Source of the DNA: DASQEH01 sp963765725
GTDB lineage: Bacteria; Actinomycetota; Actinomycetes; Propionibacteriales; Nocardioidaceae
Length of the DNA: 64,000 nt
Assembly (NCBI GenBank): GCA_963765725.1
Contig: CAVXXI010000001.1
Location: 620,001 to 684,000 of the forward strand
Direction of reading: 5' to 3'
The translations under genes were made by a program, and so were the position numbers. Below, piece after piece: positions 10,044 to 18,096 of this stretch (positions within the stretch are counted from its first letter, which is position 1; each line of letters begins with the position of its first letter). Below the pieces are notes generated by a model. That model saw only the letters and a program-made list of their open reading frames with translations. It ran no database searches and was not told the origin of the DNA.

Positions 10044-10796
10044 ATGATCTACAGGTCGAAGTACCCTCCCTTCGCCGTGACGGTCGACGCTGTGGTGCTG
10101 ACGCTTCGCGACGACAAGCTGCAGGCGCTCGTCGTCACCCGCGGCGGGGAGCCGTTCGCGGGCACACTCGCCCTGCCGGGTGGCTTCGTGGATGTGGACG
10201 AGGACCTCGGCCCGGCGGTCGAGCGCGAGCTCGCGGAGGAGACCGGTATCTCGGTCCGCGGGACGAGGATCGAGCAGCTCGCAACCTACGGACAGCCCGA
10301 CCGCGACCCGCGGTCGAGGACCGTCAGCGTCGCCTATCTGGCGGTACTCCCGGACGGACCCGACCCGGTCGGGGGCGATGACGCGGTAGACGCGCAGTGG
10401 CGACCGGTCAGCTGGCTGCTGGCTCGGCGTGATCGGCTCGCGTTCGACCATCGGGTGATCCTGCGCGACGGTATCGAGCGTGCCCGCGCCAAGCTGGAGT
10501 ACTCCGCGATCGGCACGTCGTTCTGCCCGCCACGGTTCACGATCGCCGATCTGCGACGCGTGTACGAGGTGGTGTGGGGTGTGAGCCTCGACCCCGGCAA
10601 CTTCCACCGGAAGGTGACGAGCGTCCCCGGGTTCGTAGTGCCGACGGGCGGCAAGGCCTCACGCGGTGCGGGGAGACCGGCCGAGCTGTACCGTCGCGGT
10701 CCGAACGAGCTGCTGCATCCACCCCTCACCCGGAGCTCCTTCTCGGGGTCGCCCCGCGCGACGAGGTCACAGCGACGCGGTCGGGCCCGCGGCTGA
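10044..10796 (+). CDS. NUDIX domain / winged-helix transcriptional regulator (NrtR-like)
   Basis: The 250-residue protein has an N-terminal NUDIX fold and a C-terminal winged-helix part, as in NrtR-type regulators that sense NAD or sugar metabolites. The NUDIX box region is visible as GGFVDVDEDLGPAVERELAEETG, shifted slightly from the strict GX5EX7REUXEEXGU pattern, so it may bind rather than hydrolyse its ligand. The C-terminal region includes FTIADLRRVYEVVWG and NFHRKV, characteristic of this group. ATG at 10044 is preferred over TTG at 10038 because it aligns with the usual MIYxSxYP start and the promoter position. No obvious target operon adjoins it; the DNA polymerase gene follows 30 nt later. 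Confidence 0.8.
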   Translation: MIYRSKYPPFAVTVDAVVLTLRDDKLQALVVTRGGEPFAGTLALPGGFVDVDEDLGPAVERELAEETGISVRGTRIEQLATYGQPDRDPRSRTVSVAYLAVLPDGPDPVGGDDAVDAQWRPVSWLLARRDRLAFDHRVILRDGIERARAKLEYSAIGTSFCPPRFTIADLRRVYEVVWGVSLDPGNFHRKVTSVPGFVVPTGGKASRGAGRPAELYRRGPNELLHPPLTRSSFSGSPRATRSQRRGRARG

Positions 10797-10826
10797 GCGT
10801 CGGCCGTCACCGGCAGACTGGCAGCC

Positions 10827-11858
10827 ATGAGCGCGTCCTGGGTCCTGCACGTGGACCTGGACCAGTTCATCGCGGCGGTCGAGGTCCTGCGCCGCCCCGA
10901 GCTCGCCGGCCGGCCGGTCGTCGTCGGGGGGCGCGGGGACCCCTCCGAGCGCGGTGTCGTCTCCACGGCGTCCTACGAGGCACGCGCGTTCGGCGTCGGC
11001 TCCGGCATGCCGCTGCGCCTGGCCGCGAAGCGGTGCCCGGAGGCGGTCTTCCTGCCGGTCGACGGGCCGGCGTACGAGGCGGCGTCCGAGGAGGTGATGG
11101 GCGCGCTGCGTTCGCTGGGCGCCGTCGTGCAGGTGCTCGGATGGGACGAGGCCTTCCTGGGCCTCGAGACCGACGACCCTGAGGCGTTCGCGCGAGGCGT
11201 ACAGGCCACCGTCCTCGCCGCAACGGGCCTGCACTGCTCCGTGGGCATCGGTGACAACAAGCTGCGGGCGAAGATCGCCACCGACTTCGGCAAACCGCGC
11301 GGAGTGTTCCGGCTGACGGAGGAGAACTGGTACCCGGTTATGGCCGATCGGCCCACGGAGGCGCTGTGGGGCATCGGCAAGCGCACCGCAAAGCGGCTGG
11401 CCGCGCACGGCATCCACACGGTCCGGGAGCTGGCGCTGGCTGATCCCCAGTACCTCGCCGATCACCTGGGGCCCACGATGGGGCCGTGGTACCGCCGGCT
11501 CGGCCGCGGTGTCGACGCCTCGCCCGTCGACGACACCCCGTACGTGGCGCGTGGCCGCGGTCGCGAGACGACGTTCCAGCAGAACCTCACGGACTGGGAC
11601 CAGGTCCAGGCGGAGATCCGGACGCTGGCCGAAAGGGTCGCCGGCGATCTGCGGAGCGAGGGCCGGCCCGCGGTCCGGGTGGCGATCAAGGTGCGGTACG
11701 CCCCGTTCTTCACGCACACCCGCAGCGTCACGCTCCCTGGCCCGACGACCGACCCGGAGCAGATCACCTCGGCTGCGCTGACACTGGCGGGCAGGCTCGA
11801 CCGCGACCGCCCGATCAGGCTGCTCGGCGTCCGCGTCGAGATGCCCAAACCGGACTGA
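10827..11858 (+). CDS. dinB: Y-family DNA polymerase, DinB / Pol IV type
   Basis: The 343-residue protein is a translesion polymerase. Metal-binding acidic residues are in VDLDQF near residue 10 and in GWDEAFLGL near residue 108, where most Pol IV proteins have S(I/V)DE. The STASYEAR and GIGDNKLRAKIATDFGKP blocks and the helix-hairpin-helix LWGIGKRTAKRLAAHGI are clear. The little-finger region runs to the C-terminus. No beta-clamp pentapeptide of the QLxLF kind is visible at the end (it ends VEMPKPD), which fits the shorter actinobacterial DinB paralogues. It follows the NUDIX gene closely and could be cotranscribed; no LexA box was recognised. Confidence 0.9.
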   Translation: MSASWVLHVDLDQFIAAVEVLRRPELAGRPVVVGGRGDPSERGVVSTASYEARAFGVGSGMPLRLAAKRCPEAVFLPVDGPAYEAASEEVMGALRSLGAVVQVLGWDEAFLGLETDDPEAFARGVQATVLAATGLHCSVGIGDNKLRAKIATDFGKPRGVFRLTEENWYPVMADRPTEALWGIGKRTAKRLAAHGIHTVRELALADPQYLADHLGPTMGPWYRRLGRGVDASPVDDTPYVARGRGRETTFQQNLTDWDQVQAEIRTLAERVAGDLRSEGRPAVRVAIKVRYAPFFTHTRSVTLPGPTTDPEQITSAALTLAGRLDRDRPIRLLGVRVEMPKPD

Positions 11859-11879
11859 CGCTGCGACGGGGGTGCAGGC

Positions 11880-13148
11880 TCAGGCGGAAGCGGCCTCGCA
11901 GCAGGAGCTCTGCGCGCTCGCGACTTGCGCCGGACGTCGCCGCCTGGCGAGCACACGCTGGGCGGCCACCGCGGTCGCGCTGAGCACGATGACCGCGACG
12001 GCGTACGCCTCGGCGGTGCTGCGGAGACCGACGGTGGTGCTCGCGAAGCCGGCGACCACAGCCGGCAGGCTGAACGCCAGGTAGGCGATCACGAACGCGA
12101 CGGCGAAGAGCTCACCCCGCTCGTCGGGCGCTGCGATGCGCGCCAGCGTCCCGAAGCCGCCCAGTGCGGCGGCGCCGAAGCCGATGCCCGCGACGACAGT
12201 CCCGACCCCTGCCAGCACAGCGGTGTCTGTCTCCACCCCGGCCAGCGACAACGCCATCCCCACGCCCAGCAGGACTGCTGCTGTCGCGAGTACCCGGCCG
12301 GTCTGCCAGCCGCGGAGCGCGAAGGCCGTGACGGCACCCGTCCCGCACAGCATGGTCACCACGAGGCCGCCCACGAGGTGGCTCTGCAGGCCGAACAGGC
12401 CGGCGGCCACCGACGGGCCGAGGGACAGGTACAGCCCGCCGAGTGCCCAGCTCGCGACGAGGATGGGTACGAGCGCGTACACCTCGGGCCGCAGGCGCTG
12501 CGGGATGCTGACCCGCGGTCGCAGCGATCGCAGCCCACCCGGTCGCCGCGAAGAGGTCTCCGGGAGCACGGCCACGACACAGCCGGCGAGCACCATCCCG
12601 GCCAGCAGCAGGGCGTACACGAAGTGCGTCGGCCCTGGTGCGTACTGGATGAGCAGGCCACAGCCGAGCGACCCGACCGCGAGCCCGCTAAGGGGCGCGA
12701 CTCCGTTGACCAGGCCGGCGCGACCGGGTGCATGGCTCGGGTTGAGGTCGACCAGAGCGGCGCCGAGCGTCGTCATCGCGGCACCTGTCGCGATGCCCTG
12801 TGCTATCCGTGCCGCAGCCAGGACCGTGACGCCGGGGGCGGCGATGAAGAGCACCAGTGCCGCCGCTTCGAGGGCGATGGCCGCCGCGAGCACCGGCCGC
12901 CGCCCGATGTGGTCCGACAGCGCGCCTACCACGAGAAGCGAGCCCAACAGGCCGAAGACGTAGATCGCGAACACCACCGTCAAGGTGGTCGCCGAGAAGC
13001 CCCACTCCTGCTGGTACACGACGTACAGCGGCGAGGGGGCGCTGGACGCGGCCATGAACAGGACCAGGATGGCAGCGACCCAGACGAAGGCTGCCGGGCG
13101 CGAGAGGCGGAGGTCGCGAGCACTGGTCATGGTGCCGGAGCTGAGCAT
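11880..13148 (-). CDS. MFS transporter (drug-efflux-like)
   Basis: This 422-residue integral membrane protein has about twelve hydrophobic segments and the loop 2-3 signature GALSDHIGRRPVL, placing it in the major facilitator superfamily. The N-terminal half contains ARIAQGIATGAAMTTLGAALVDL, typical of efflux members. The C-terminus ends in a cysteine pair (SSCCEAASA). Start candidates are ATG at 13148 and ATG 18 nt downstream (MTSARD); the first is kept. It is divergent from a TetR gene across a 77-nt gap with an inverted repeat, so repression by that TetR protein is likely. The substrate is unknown. Confidence 0.85.
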   Translation of the reverse strand: MLSSGTMTSARDLRLSRPAAFVWVAAILVLFMAASSAPSPLYVVYQQEWGFSATTLTVVFAIYVFGLLGSLLVVGALSDHIGRRPVLAAAIALEAAALVLFIAAPGVTVLAAARIAQGIATGAAMTTLGAALVDLNPSHAPGRAGLVNGVAPLSGLAVGSLGCGLLIQYAPGPTHFVYALLLAGMVLAGCVVAVLPETSSRRPGGLRSLRPRVSIPQRLRPEVYALVPILVASWALGGLYLSLGPSVAAGLFGLQSHLVGGLVVTMLCGTGAVTAFALRGWQTGRVLATAAVLLGVGMALSLAGVETDTAVLAGVGTVVAGIGFGAAALGGFGTLARIAAPDERGELFAVAFVIAYLAFSLPAVVAGFASTTVGLRSTAEAYAVAVIVLSATAVAAQRVLARRRRPAQVASAQSSCCEAASA

Positions 13149-13163
13149 GAGGACGTCCTAGAT

Positions 13164-13213
13164 GCAGTGATCGATGCGTTAGTGACCAGACTAGCAGACG
13201 CAACGATCAGTGC
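13164..13213. promoter_or_regulatory. Inverted repeat in the divergent MFS/TetR gap; probable operator
   Basis: GCAGTGATCG (13164-13173) and CGATCAGTGC (13204-13213) form an inverted repeat with one mismatch and 30 nt between the arms. A -10-like GATAAT follows at 13214-13219, 6 nt before the TetR ATG, so the TetR transcript is probably leaderless. Binding here would repress both genes. Confidence 0.55.
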
Positions 13214-13225
13214 GATAATAGCGGT

Positions 13226-13810
13226 ATGACTGCGCCGACGTCCGTCACCACTCGTCCCGGTGGGCGCTCCGCGCGCGTCCGGGCGGCCGTGCACCGGGCC
13301 GTCGAGGAGCTTCTCGCCGAAGGTCCGGCCGAGGCGTTGACCGTCCCCCTCATCGCCGCGCGCGCCGGCGTACACGCCACCACGGTCTACCGCCGCTGGG
13401 GCTCGCTGGGTGAGCTGCTGGCCGCCGTGGCGACCAGCCGGTTCAGCGGCGACATCGTGGTGCCCGACACCGGAACCCTTCGCGGTGACCTGGAGCGATG
13501 GATGGGCGACGTGGCCACCGACCTCGCGGACCCCGACGTCCTTGCGCTCATGCGGGCGACCGTCGGCGCGGCCGGTGCCGAGGGCGGATGCGCCTGCGTC
13601 GCCGACCGGCACGAGCAGCTCGCCGCGATGCTCGAGCGTGAGAGGTCGCGGGGAGGTAGCGCACCGCAGGTCGACCAGGCGGCTGACGCGCTGCTCGGTC
13701 CCCTGTACTACCGCGCCATTTTCACCGGTACGCCGGGCGAGCCAGGCTGGGCACGTCAGCTCGTCGGCACGTTGCTCGGCGCCGACGCCACCGAGCTTCA
13801 CCCGGCCTGA
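13226..13810 (+). CDS. TetR/AcrR-family transcriptional regulator
   Basis: The 194-residue repressor has an N-terminal helix-turn-helix, TVPLIAARAGVHATTVYRRW, at about residues 46-65. The ligand-binding C-terminal domain is not specific to a known subfamily. It is transcribed away from the MFS gene and probably controls it, the usual arrangement for efflux pumps. The start ATG is 6 nt beyond a GATAAT box with no Shine-Dalgarno sequence, suggesting leaderless translation. Downstream lies a 141-nt stretch with nothing recognised, then a 22-bp repeat array. Confidence 0.88.
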   Translation: MTAPTSVTTRPGGRSARVRAAVHRAVEELLAEGPAEALTVPLIAARAGVHATTVYRRWGSLGELLAAVATSRFSGDIVVPDTGTLRGDLERWMGDVATDLADPDVLALMRATVGAAGAEGGCACVADRHEQLAAMLERERSRGGSAPQVDQAADALLGPLYYRAIFTGTPGEPGWARQLVGTLLGADATELHPA

Positions 13811-13951
13811 GCCGCCACGGCGCGGACACCCGACCGCCACCCTGCTTGCGTCGCCTCCGCGCGGAGAGGTCGACCGCCACCGCACCCTAGGCGCCTGAGC
13901 GCCGGCTATCGCTCGCGTCCTGCTGGAGATCTCGACCTCGCGGAAGATGCC

Positions 13952-14087
13952 GACTCCTCGGCAGGAATTACCTGACTCCTCGGCGGGAACCACTTGACTC
14001 CTCGGGGGGAACCACTTGACTCCTCAGGGGGAATCACTTGACTCCTCGAAGGGGATTACTTGGCTCCTCGAGGGAACGGAGTCAGAA
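13952..14087 (-). repeat. 22-bp repeat array E, second sequence type, abutting the 3' end of the aldo/keto reductase gene
   Basis: On the plus strand, units beginning GACTCCTCGG or close variants start at 13952, 13974, 13996, 14018, 14040 and 14062, exactly 22 bp apart. A decayed seventh at 14085 overlaps the stop codon of the minus-strand reductase. Read in the direction of that gene, each unit begins CGAGGAGTCAAGTGG and then has T/C-rich bases. The sequence differs from arrays A-D but shares the 22-bp period, the CGAG start and the position directly after a stop codon. Confidence 0.9.
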
Positions 14088-14927
14088 CTCCTCGTGCGTA
14101 CGGGGGTCGCCGCCGAAACGGTCGGCAGTGTCGAGCGTCGCGATCGCGGCCATCTCCTCGGCGCTCAGCTCGAACGAGAAGACGTCGAGGTTGCTCGCGA
14201 TCCTTTCGGGGTTGCTCGAGTATGGGATCGGTACCACGCCCGACTGCACGTGCCAGCGCAGGACGACCTGACCGGGCGTCACATCGTGCGCCGACGCGAT
14301 CCGCGCCACCACCGGACTGCGGAGCACTCCACCTCCACGCCGAAGCGGGCTCCACGACTCCGTCACGATGCCTTGCTCGGAGTCGTACGCGCGCTGCTCG
14401 ACCTGCGTCCACTCGGGATGCATCTCGATCTGGTTGACCGCCGGCAGTACACCCGTCTCGCGCTTCAGACGGTTGATGTGGTCCGGCAGGAAGTTCGAGA
14501 CGCCGATCGAGCGGATCAGGCCCTCGTCTCGCAGAGCGATCATCGTCTCCCAGCTCTCGACGTATCGGTCGATGCGGGGCAGTGGCCAGTGGATGAGGTA
14601 CAAGTCGACGTAGTCGAGTCCGAGCCTCTCCAGCGACCCGTGGAGCCCGCGCCGGGCCTCCTCGGCACCGTGGTCGTCGCCGCGGAGCTTCGTGGTGACG
14701 AAGAGCTCGCCGCGGTCGACGGACGACGAGGCGATGCCCCTGCCGACGCCGGTCTCGTTGTCGTAGCTCGCGGCCGTGTCGATCAGCCGGTACCCGGCGT
14801 CGATCGCGATGCCGACCGTCTCGGGAGCGTCGTCGGCGTCCAGCGGCGCCGTGCCGAAGCCGAAGCTCGGCATGGCGCCACCGTCGATGAGTGGGAGCAG
14901 AGGAGCAGGTGTTGGCATGGTCGCCAC
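14082..14927 (-). CDS. Aldo/keto reductase (2,5-diketo-D-gluconate reductase-like)
   Basis: This 281-residue NADPH-dependent TIM-barrel reductase has the AKR5-type tetrad: Asp and Tyr in LIDTAASYDNE, Lys in FVTTKL, and His in LIHWPLP. The NADP-binding IGVSNF and IPYSSNPERI segments are also present. The start is GTG at 14927, one base after the stop of a small upstream frame; ATG at 14918 is an alternative, but neither has its own Shine-Dalgarno sequence. The last codons resemble the adjoining repeat unit (CACGAGGAGTTC before the stop), so the array may have grown from, or into, the gene end. The physiological substrate is unknown. Confidence 0.9.
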   Translation of the reverse strand: MATMPTPAPLLPLIDGGAMPSFGFGTAPLDADDAPETVGIAIDAGYRLIDTAASYDNETGVGRGIASSSVDRGELFVTTKLRGDDHGAEEARRGLHGSLERLGLDYVDLYLIHWPLPRIDRYVESWETMIALRDEGLIRSIGVSNFLPDHINRLKRETGVLPAVNQIEMHPEWTQVEQRAYDSEQGIVTESWSPLRRGGGVLRSPVVARIASAHDVTPGQVVLRWHVQSGVVPIPYSSNPERIASNLDVFSFELSAEEMAAIATLDTADRFGGDPRTHEEF

Positions 14928-14928
14928 G

Positions 14929-15063
14929 TTAGCGGTCGTGGGAGTCCCGGCGAGACAGCGGTGGCTGTGCGTTGAAGGCCCACAGGGTGTAGGAGTCGAT
15001 CCGCCTGACCAGGGCGCGCAGGCGGCTCCGAGACAGGTGCGGGATGGGAGGAAGGGGAAGCAT
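14929..15063 (-). CDS. Small ORF (44 aa) upstream of and possibly coupled to the aldo/keto reductase
   Basis: ATG at 15063 is preceded by AAGGAG with 5 nt spacing, the best ribosome-binding site in this interval. The frame ends at TAA 14929-14931, and the GTG of the aldo/keto reductase follows after one base. The peptide is basic, without membrane segments, and contains RLRALVRRIDSYTLWAF. It may be a real small protein or a translated leader that couples initiation of the reductase. No homologue is recognised. Confidence 0.45.
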   Translation of the reverse strand: MLPLPPIPHLSRSRLRALVRRIDSYTLWAFNAQPPLSRRDSHDR

Positions 15064-15295
15064 GACAGCTCCTTGTCGAGTTCAGTCTTGTCGGGTTCGG
15101 TCGGTCTGGTGGTGGTGCGGTGAAGCCGCTCATCCAGCCTCGCGGCCGGATGTTTCAGCCGTATTGCACAACCGTTTCGGGCGCCTTCGCGGTACCGATG
15201 TCGGCCGTGAGGCTCATCACGGCCGGACCGTCAGTCGGTGCGAGTGACCTCGGTCGCCCGACCTCGCCGCCGTCGCCTCGAAGGCGGAGGAGGAG

Positions 15296-15997
15296 ATGCG
15301 CGCCAGCGGGACGGCGGCGCGGGCGGTGCACGAGAAGGCGTACCTGAAGAGCTCGCTCGAGCACGCCGGGACCCCTCTGCCGGTGATCCGGGCGGTGGCA
15401 CGGCGGATCCGGACCGAGCACCCGGACTTCGACGTCACGACTGCGTTCGCGCTGGCCGACGAGCTGTGGAAGGGATCCCTCCACGAGCGCCGGATGTTGG
15501 CGGTCGTGACGCTGCAGCAGTACGCCGACGCCATGTCGCCCCGGCACCTGGAGCGGTTGGAGCCGTTCGTGCGACAGTCCGGCACCTGGGCACTGGTCGA
15601 CGGTCTCGCCGGCGACGTGGCGGCCAAGATCGTGCTGCGACACCCCGACGACCAGGTGGTCGATGCTGTCCTCCGGAGGTGGGGCGCCGACGCGGACTTC
15701 TGGGTCCGGCGGTCGGCGTTGCTCGCGCACCTGCAGACGTTGGGACGCCGCGGGCGCTTCATCGGCTGGGAGAGGTTCAGCCGCCTCGCCGACGCGATGC
15801 TCGACGAGCGGGAGTTCTTCATCCGCAAGGCGATCGGCTGGGTGCTGCGCGAGGCGGGCAAGCACCGTCCCGGCCTCGTGGTGGAGTTCGTGCAACAGCG
15901 TGTCGCGCGGATCTCCGGCGTGACGATCCGAGAGGCGGTCCGGTACCTCGACCCGCTGGACCGCGATGACCTCCTGGCGGCGTACCGGGCCCGTTAG
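15296..15997 (+). CDS. DNA alkylation repair protein (AlkD-like), N-terminus probably starts upstream
   Basis: The product is a HEAT-like-repeat DNA glycosylase of the AlkD family, which removes alkylated bases. Seen are AYLKSSLEHAGTPLPVIR at the N-terminus, the central WVRRSALL region and KAIGWVLREAGK near the end. The ATG at 15296 is internal: in-frame codons upstream (DLAAVASKAEEE) match family N-termini but have no start. Removing one C from the CCC near 15256 would join them to GTG 15238 or 15244. The true gene is therefore probably 15238/15244-15997 with a +1 error. Its stop overlaps the convergent gene's stop by 4 nt. Confidence 0.85.
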   Translation: MRASGTAARAVHEKAYLKSSLEHAGTPLPVIRAVARRIRTEHPDFDVTTAFALADELWKGSLHERRMLAVVTLQQYADAMSPRHLERLEPFVRQSGTWALVDGLAGDVAAKIVLRHPDDQVVDAVLRRWGADADFWVRRSALLAHLQTLGRRGRFIGWERFSRLADAMLDEREFFIRKAIGWVLREAGKHRPGLVVEFVQQRVARISGVTIREAVRYLDPLDRDDLLAAYRAR

Positions 15998-16869
15998 CCG
16001 GGCAACCCGTCCAGCGTGGCCCTGGCCCGCTCGAGGTCCTTCTCGGCCTGCCGGGCTCGCAGGTGCGCCCCGTCGCTGTCGGAGCGAGCCTCCTGCGCCT
16101 TGTCGGTGCGCCTGCCCAGCTCGGCCCTGGCCTCCTCGAGCTGCGCTGCGAGACGGTCGACGGTGGTCGAGGCTTCTTCACGCTCGCGCTCGGCCGAGTC
16201 CACTCGCTGGTTCGAGCGTTCCGCAGCGATGCCGGCTCGCTGAGCTGCCTTCTCCGCGGCGGCGACCTCGCGCTCGGCCTCCGCCCGCGCGCGCCGCTTC
16301 CGCTCCTCCTCGAGGTCTGCGACGTCGGCGCCCGCCGAGCTGTCCGGCCGCTGCCGCGACGGTCGGGGACGGATTCGCGGCGCGTCGCCAGGCGACGCGG
16401 TGCTGAACCCGGACACCTGCAGGCCGTCGGTGAGCCGGCCACCGGCCACGGCATCGGCGCTGTCCTGGTCCGACAGCGTCGCCTCGAGCGTGGTGCGTAC
16501 CGCCTGCGCCACCTCGTCGGTGATGCGCCTACCGCGGGCCTGGGCGAGCGACCTCGCCTGCTGCACGAGCGCGGAGACCAGCTGGTAGCGCTGCCGGGTC
16601 AGCTCGCGCAGCTCGTCCCCCTCGATGTCCGCCATGACGTCACGCAGCTCGCGGCCCAGGTCCAGGAGCAGCTCGACCTCCTCGCCGTGGGTCCGTACCA
16701 GCGCGTTGGTGACCCACGCCGCCATGGTCGGCTTGCGCAGCGACGCGATACGGTCAGCCAGGGGTCGGTCCTTGGCCGCGCGGGCCCGTTTGACGCGTTC
16801 GTTGCGCGCACCGGTGAAGTCCTCGGGTGCAAGCCCGTACAGCTCGTCCGCGATGGCCTCGAAATCCAC
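15994..16869 (-). CDS. Conserved hypothetical coiled-coil protein
   Basis: The 291-residue protein has an N-terminal helical domain (LYGLAPEDFTGARNERVK, RIASLRKPTMAAWVTNAL) seen in many actinobacterial proteins of unknown role. A charged Ala/Glu/Arg-rich coiled coil fills roughly the last 120 residues. No signal peptide, membrane segment or catalytic motif is visible, so it is likely cytosolic. It is convergent with the AlkD-like gene and shares 4 nt of stop codons. I cannot assign a function. Confidence 0.75.
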   Translation of the reverse strand: MDFEAIADELYGLAPEDFTGARNERVKRARAAKDRPLADRIASLRKPTMAAWVTNALVRTHGEEVELLLDLGRELRDVMADIEGDELRELTRQRYQLVSALVQQARSLAQARGRRITDEVAQAVRTTLEATLSDQDSADAVAGGRLTDGLQVSGFSTASPGDAPRIRPRPSRQRPDSSAGADVADLEEERKRRARAEAEREVAAAEKAAQRAGIAAERSNQRVDSAEREREEASTTVDRLAAQLEEARAELGRRTDKAQEARSDSDGAHLRARQAEKDLERARATLDGLPG

Positions 16870-16980
16870 TCCGCCACTGTGCCGTACTCTGCGCGAAGTT
16901 CCGCGCGCCGGGCTCGACGGCTAATTCCGCGGGAGCCGATGTGCCCCTTCGTCCCTGAGCGGGACCGCTGCGCGGACAGG

Positions 16981-17313
16981 TCAGCCCGCGTGCACGACGC
17001 AGCGCGTCGCCCACGGGCGCGCCTCCAGCCGGGCGGCCGGGATGGCGGCCCCGCAGACGTCGCAGGTGCCGTAGGTGCCGTCGGCCAGCTTCTGCTCGGC
17101 ATGCTCGATCTCGGCGAGCATCACCTGGAGCTTCGCGTGGGCGGGCACCGCCGAGAGCCGCTCGACCGCCTGGCTGGTGCCCTCGCCGACTCGCTTGCCG
17201 AAGGAGATGCTGCCGTTCTCCTCCGGGAGGCGACTCATCGTGGCCAGCTGCTCGACGAGCTGGGCACGCTTCGCGGCCAAGGCGTCACGGATCGCTGTGG
17301 ACATCCATTCCAT
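16981..17313 (-). CDS. TraR/DksA-family zinc-ribbon protein
   Basis: This 110-residue protein has an N-terminal helical region (LAAKRAQLVEQL) and a C-terminal zinc ribbon containing YGTCDVCGAAIPAARLEARP. DksA/TraR proteins bind the RNA polymerase secondary channel or act as small regulators. The usual four cysteines are CxxC and CxxC; here the second pair is C-V-V-H, so the fourth ligand would be histidine. The start is ATG at 17313 or ATG at 17304; frames further upstream lack family similarity. No partner is evident. The 111 nt between it and the coiled-coil gene hold nothing recognised. Confidence 0.82.
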   Translation of the reverse strand: MEWMSTAIRDALAAKRAQLVEQLATMSRLPEENGSISFGKRVGEGTSQAVERLSAVPAHAKLQVMLAEIEHAEQKLADGTYGTCDVCGAAIPAARLEARPWATRCVVHAG

Positions 17314-17471
17314 GGTGCCAGAAAGGACTTCTCCACGGTGCCATCCGCGCGCTTCCGGCTCGTTGCCCGCGGCCGATCCGTACCATGACCTGCGACACGT
17401 CGCCGGATGCCGCTCGGCGCGCGTCGTGGCAGAGTTCGTCTCGACGCACGCCTCGCCCGGAAGGATCTCCT

Positions 17472-17954
17472 GTGACCGCCGAACCGTCCGGCTCCCGCCC
17501 CGGCTCAGACGCCGGCTACCTCGAGATCGCGGTCGCGGCCGCCAGGAAGGGGCTCGCCGAGGGTGGGATCCCGATCGGCGCGGCCCTGATCGGCGCCGAC
17601 GGGTCGGTCCTGGCGACGGGGTACAACAAGCGGGTGCAGCTCGGCAGCGCGATCCGACACGGGGAGACCGACGCCCTCGAGAACGCCGGTCGGCTCCCGG
17701 CATCGGTCTATGCCGGGTCGACGATGGTGACCACGCTCTCGCCGTGTGACATGTGCACCGGCGCGATTCTGCTGTACAAGATCCCGCGTGTCGTCGTCGG
17801 CGAGAACCGGACGTTCTACGGCGGGGAGGACCTGCTGCGCGCCCGCGGCGTCGACGTCGTCGTGCTCGACGACGCCGGCTGCGTGGACCTCATGTCGTCG
17901 TTCATCGCCGACTCGCCGGGCCTGTGGAACGAGGACATCGGCGAACCGGGCTGA
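17472..17954 (+). CDS. Nucleoside/cytosine deaminase, fungal FCY1-like
   Basis: The 160-residue zinc deaminase has HGETDALEN (His ligand and catalytic Glu) and LSPCDMCTGAILLYKIPR (two Cys ligands). Similarity to yeast cytosine deaminase extends beyond the zinc site: VVGENRTF, a C-terminal VVVLDD stretch, and an end of WNEDIGE resembling yeast WFEDIGE, the lid over the pyrimidine. It is thus more probably a cytosine (pyrimidine-salvage) deaminase than TadA or guanine deaminase. GTG at 17472 follows GGAAGGA. The longer frame from 17385 has no family similarity at its N-terminus. Confidence 0.85.
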   Translation: MTAEPSGSRPGSDAGYLEIAVAAARKGLAEGGIPIGAALIGADGSVLATGYNKRVQLGSAIRHGETDALENAGRLPASVYAGSTMVTTLSPCDMCTGAILLYKIPRVVVGENRTFYGGEDLLRARGVDVVVLDDAGCVDLMSSFIADSPGLWNEDIGEPG

Positions 17955-18096
17955 CCGGCACCCTGCTTCTCGCAGCGACGGGTGAGGTACGACGGTCGGT
18001 CGCGTCGGCGACCGCCGCATTGCAGTTCGGTCAAGATTTGGGCACGATCGCGCGGACCGCGACGGCACCTTCACGTCGGCGAGAGAGGATCGTCGC

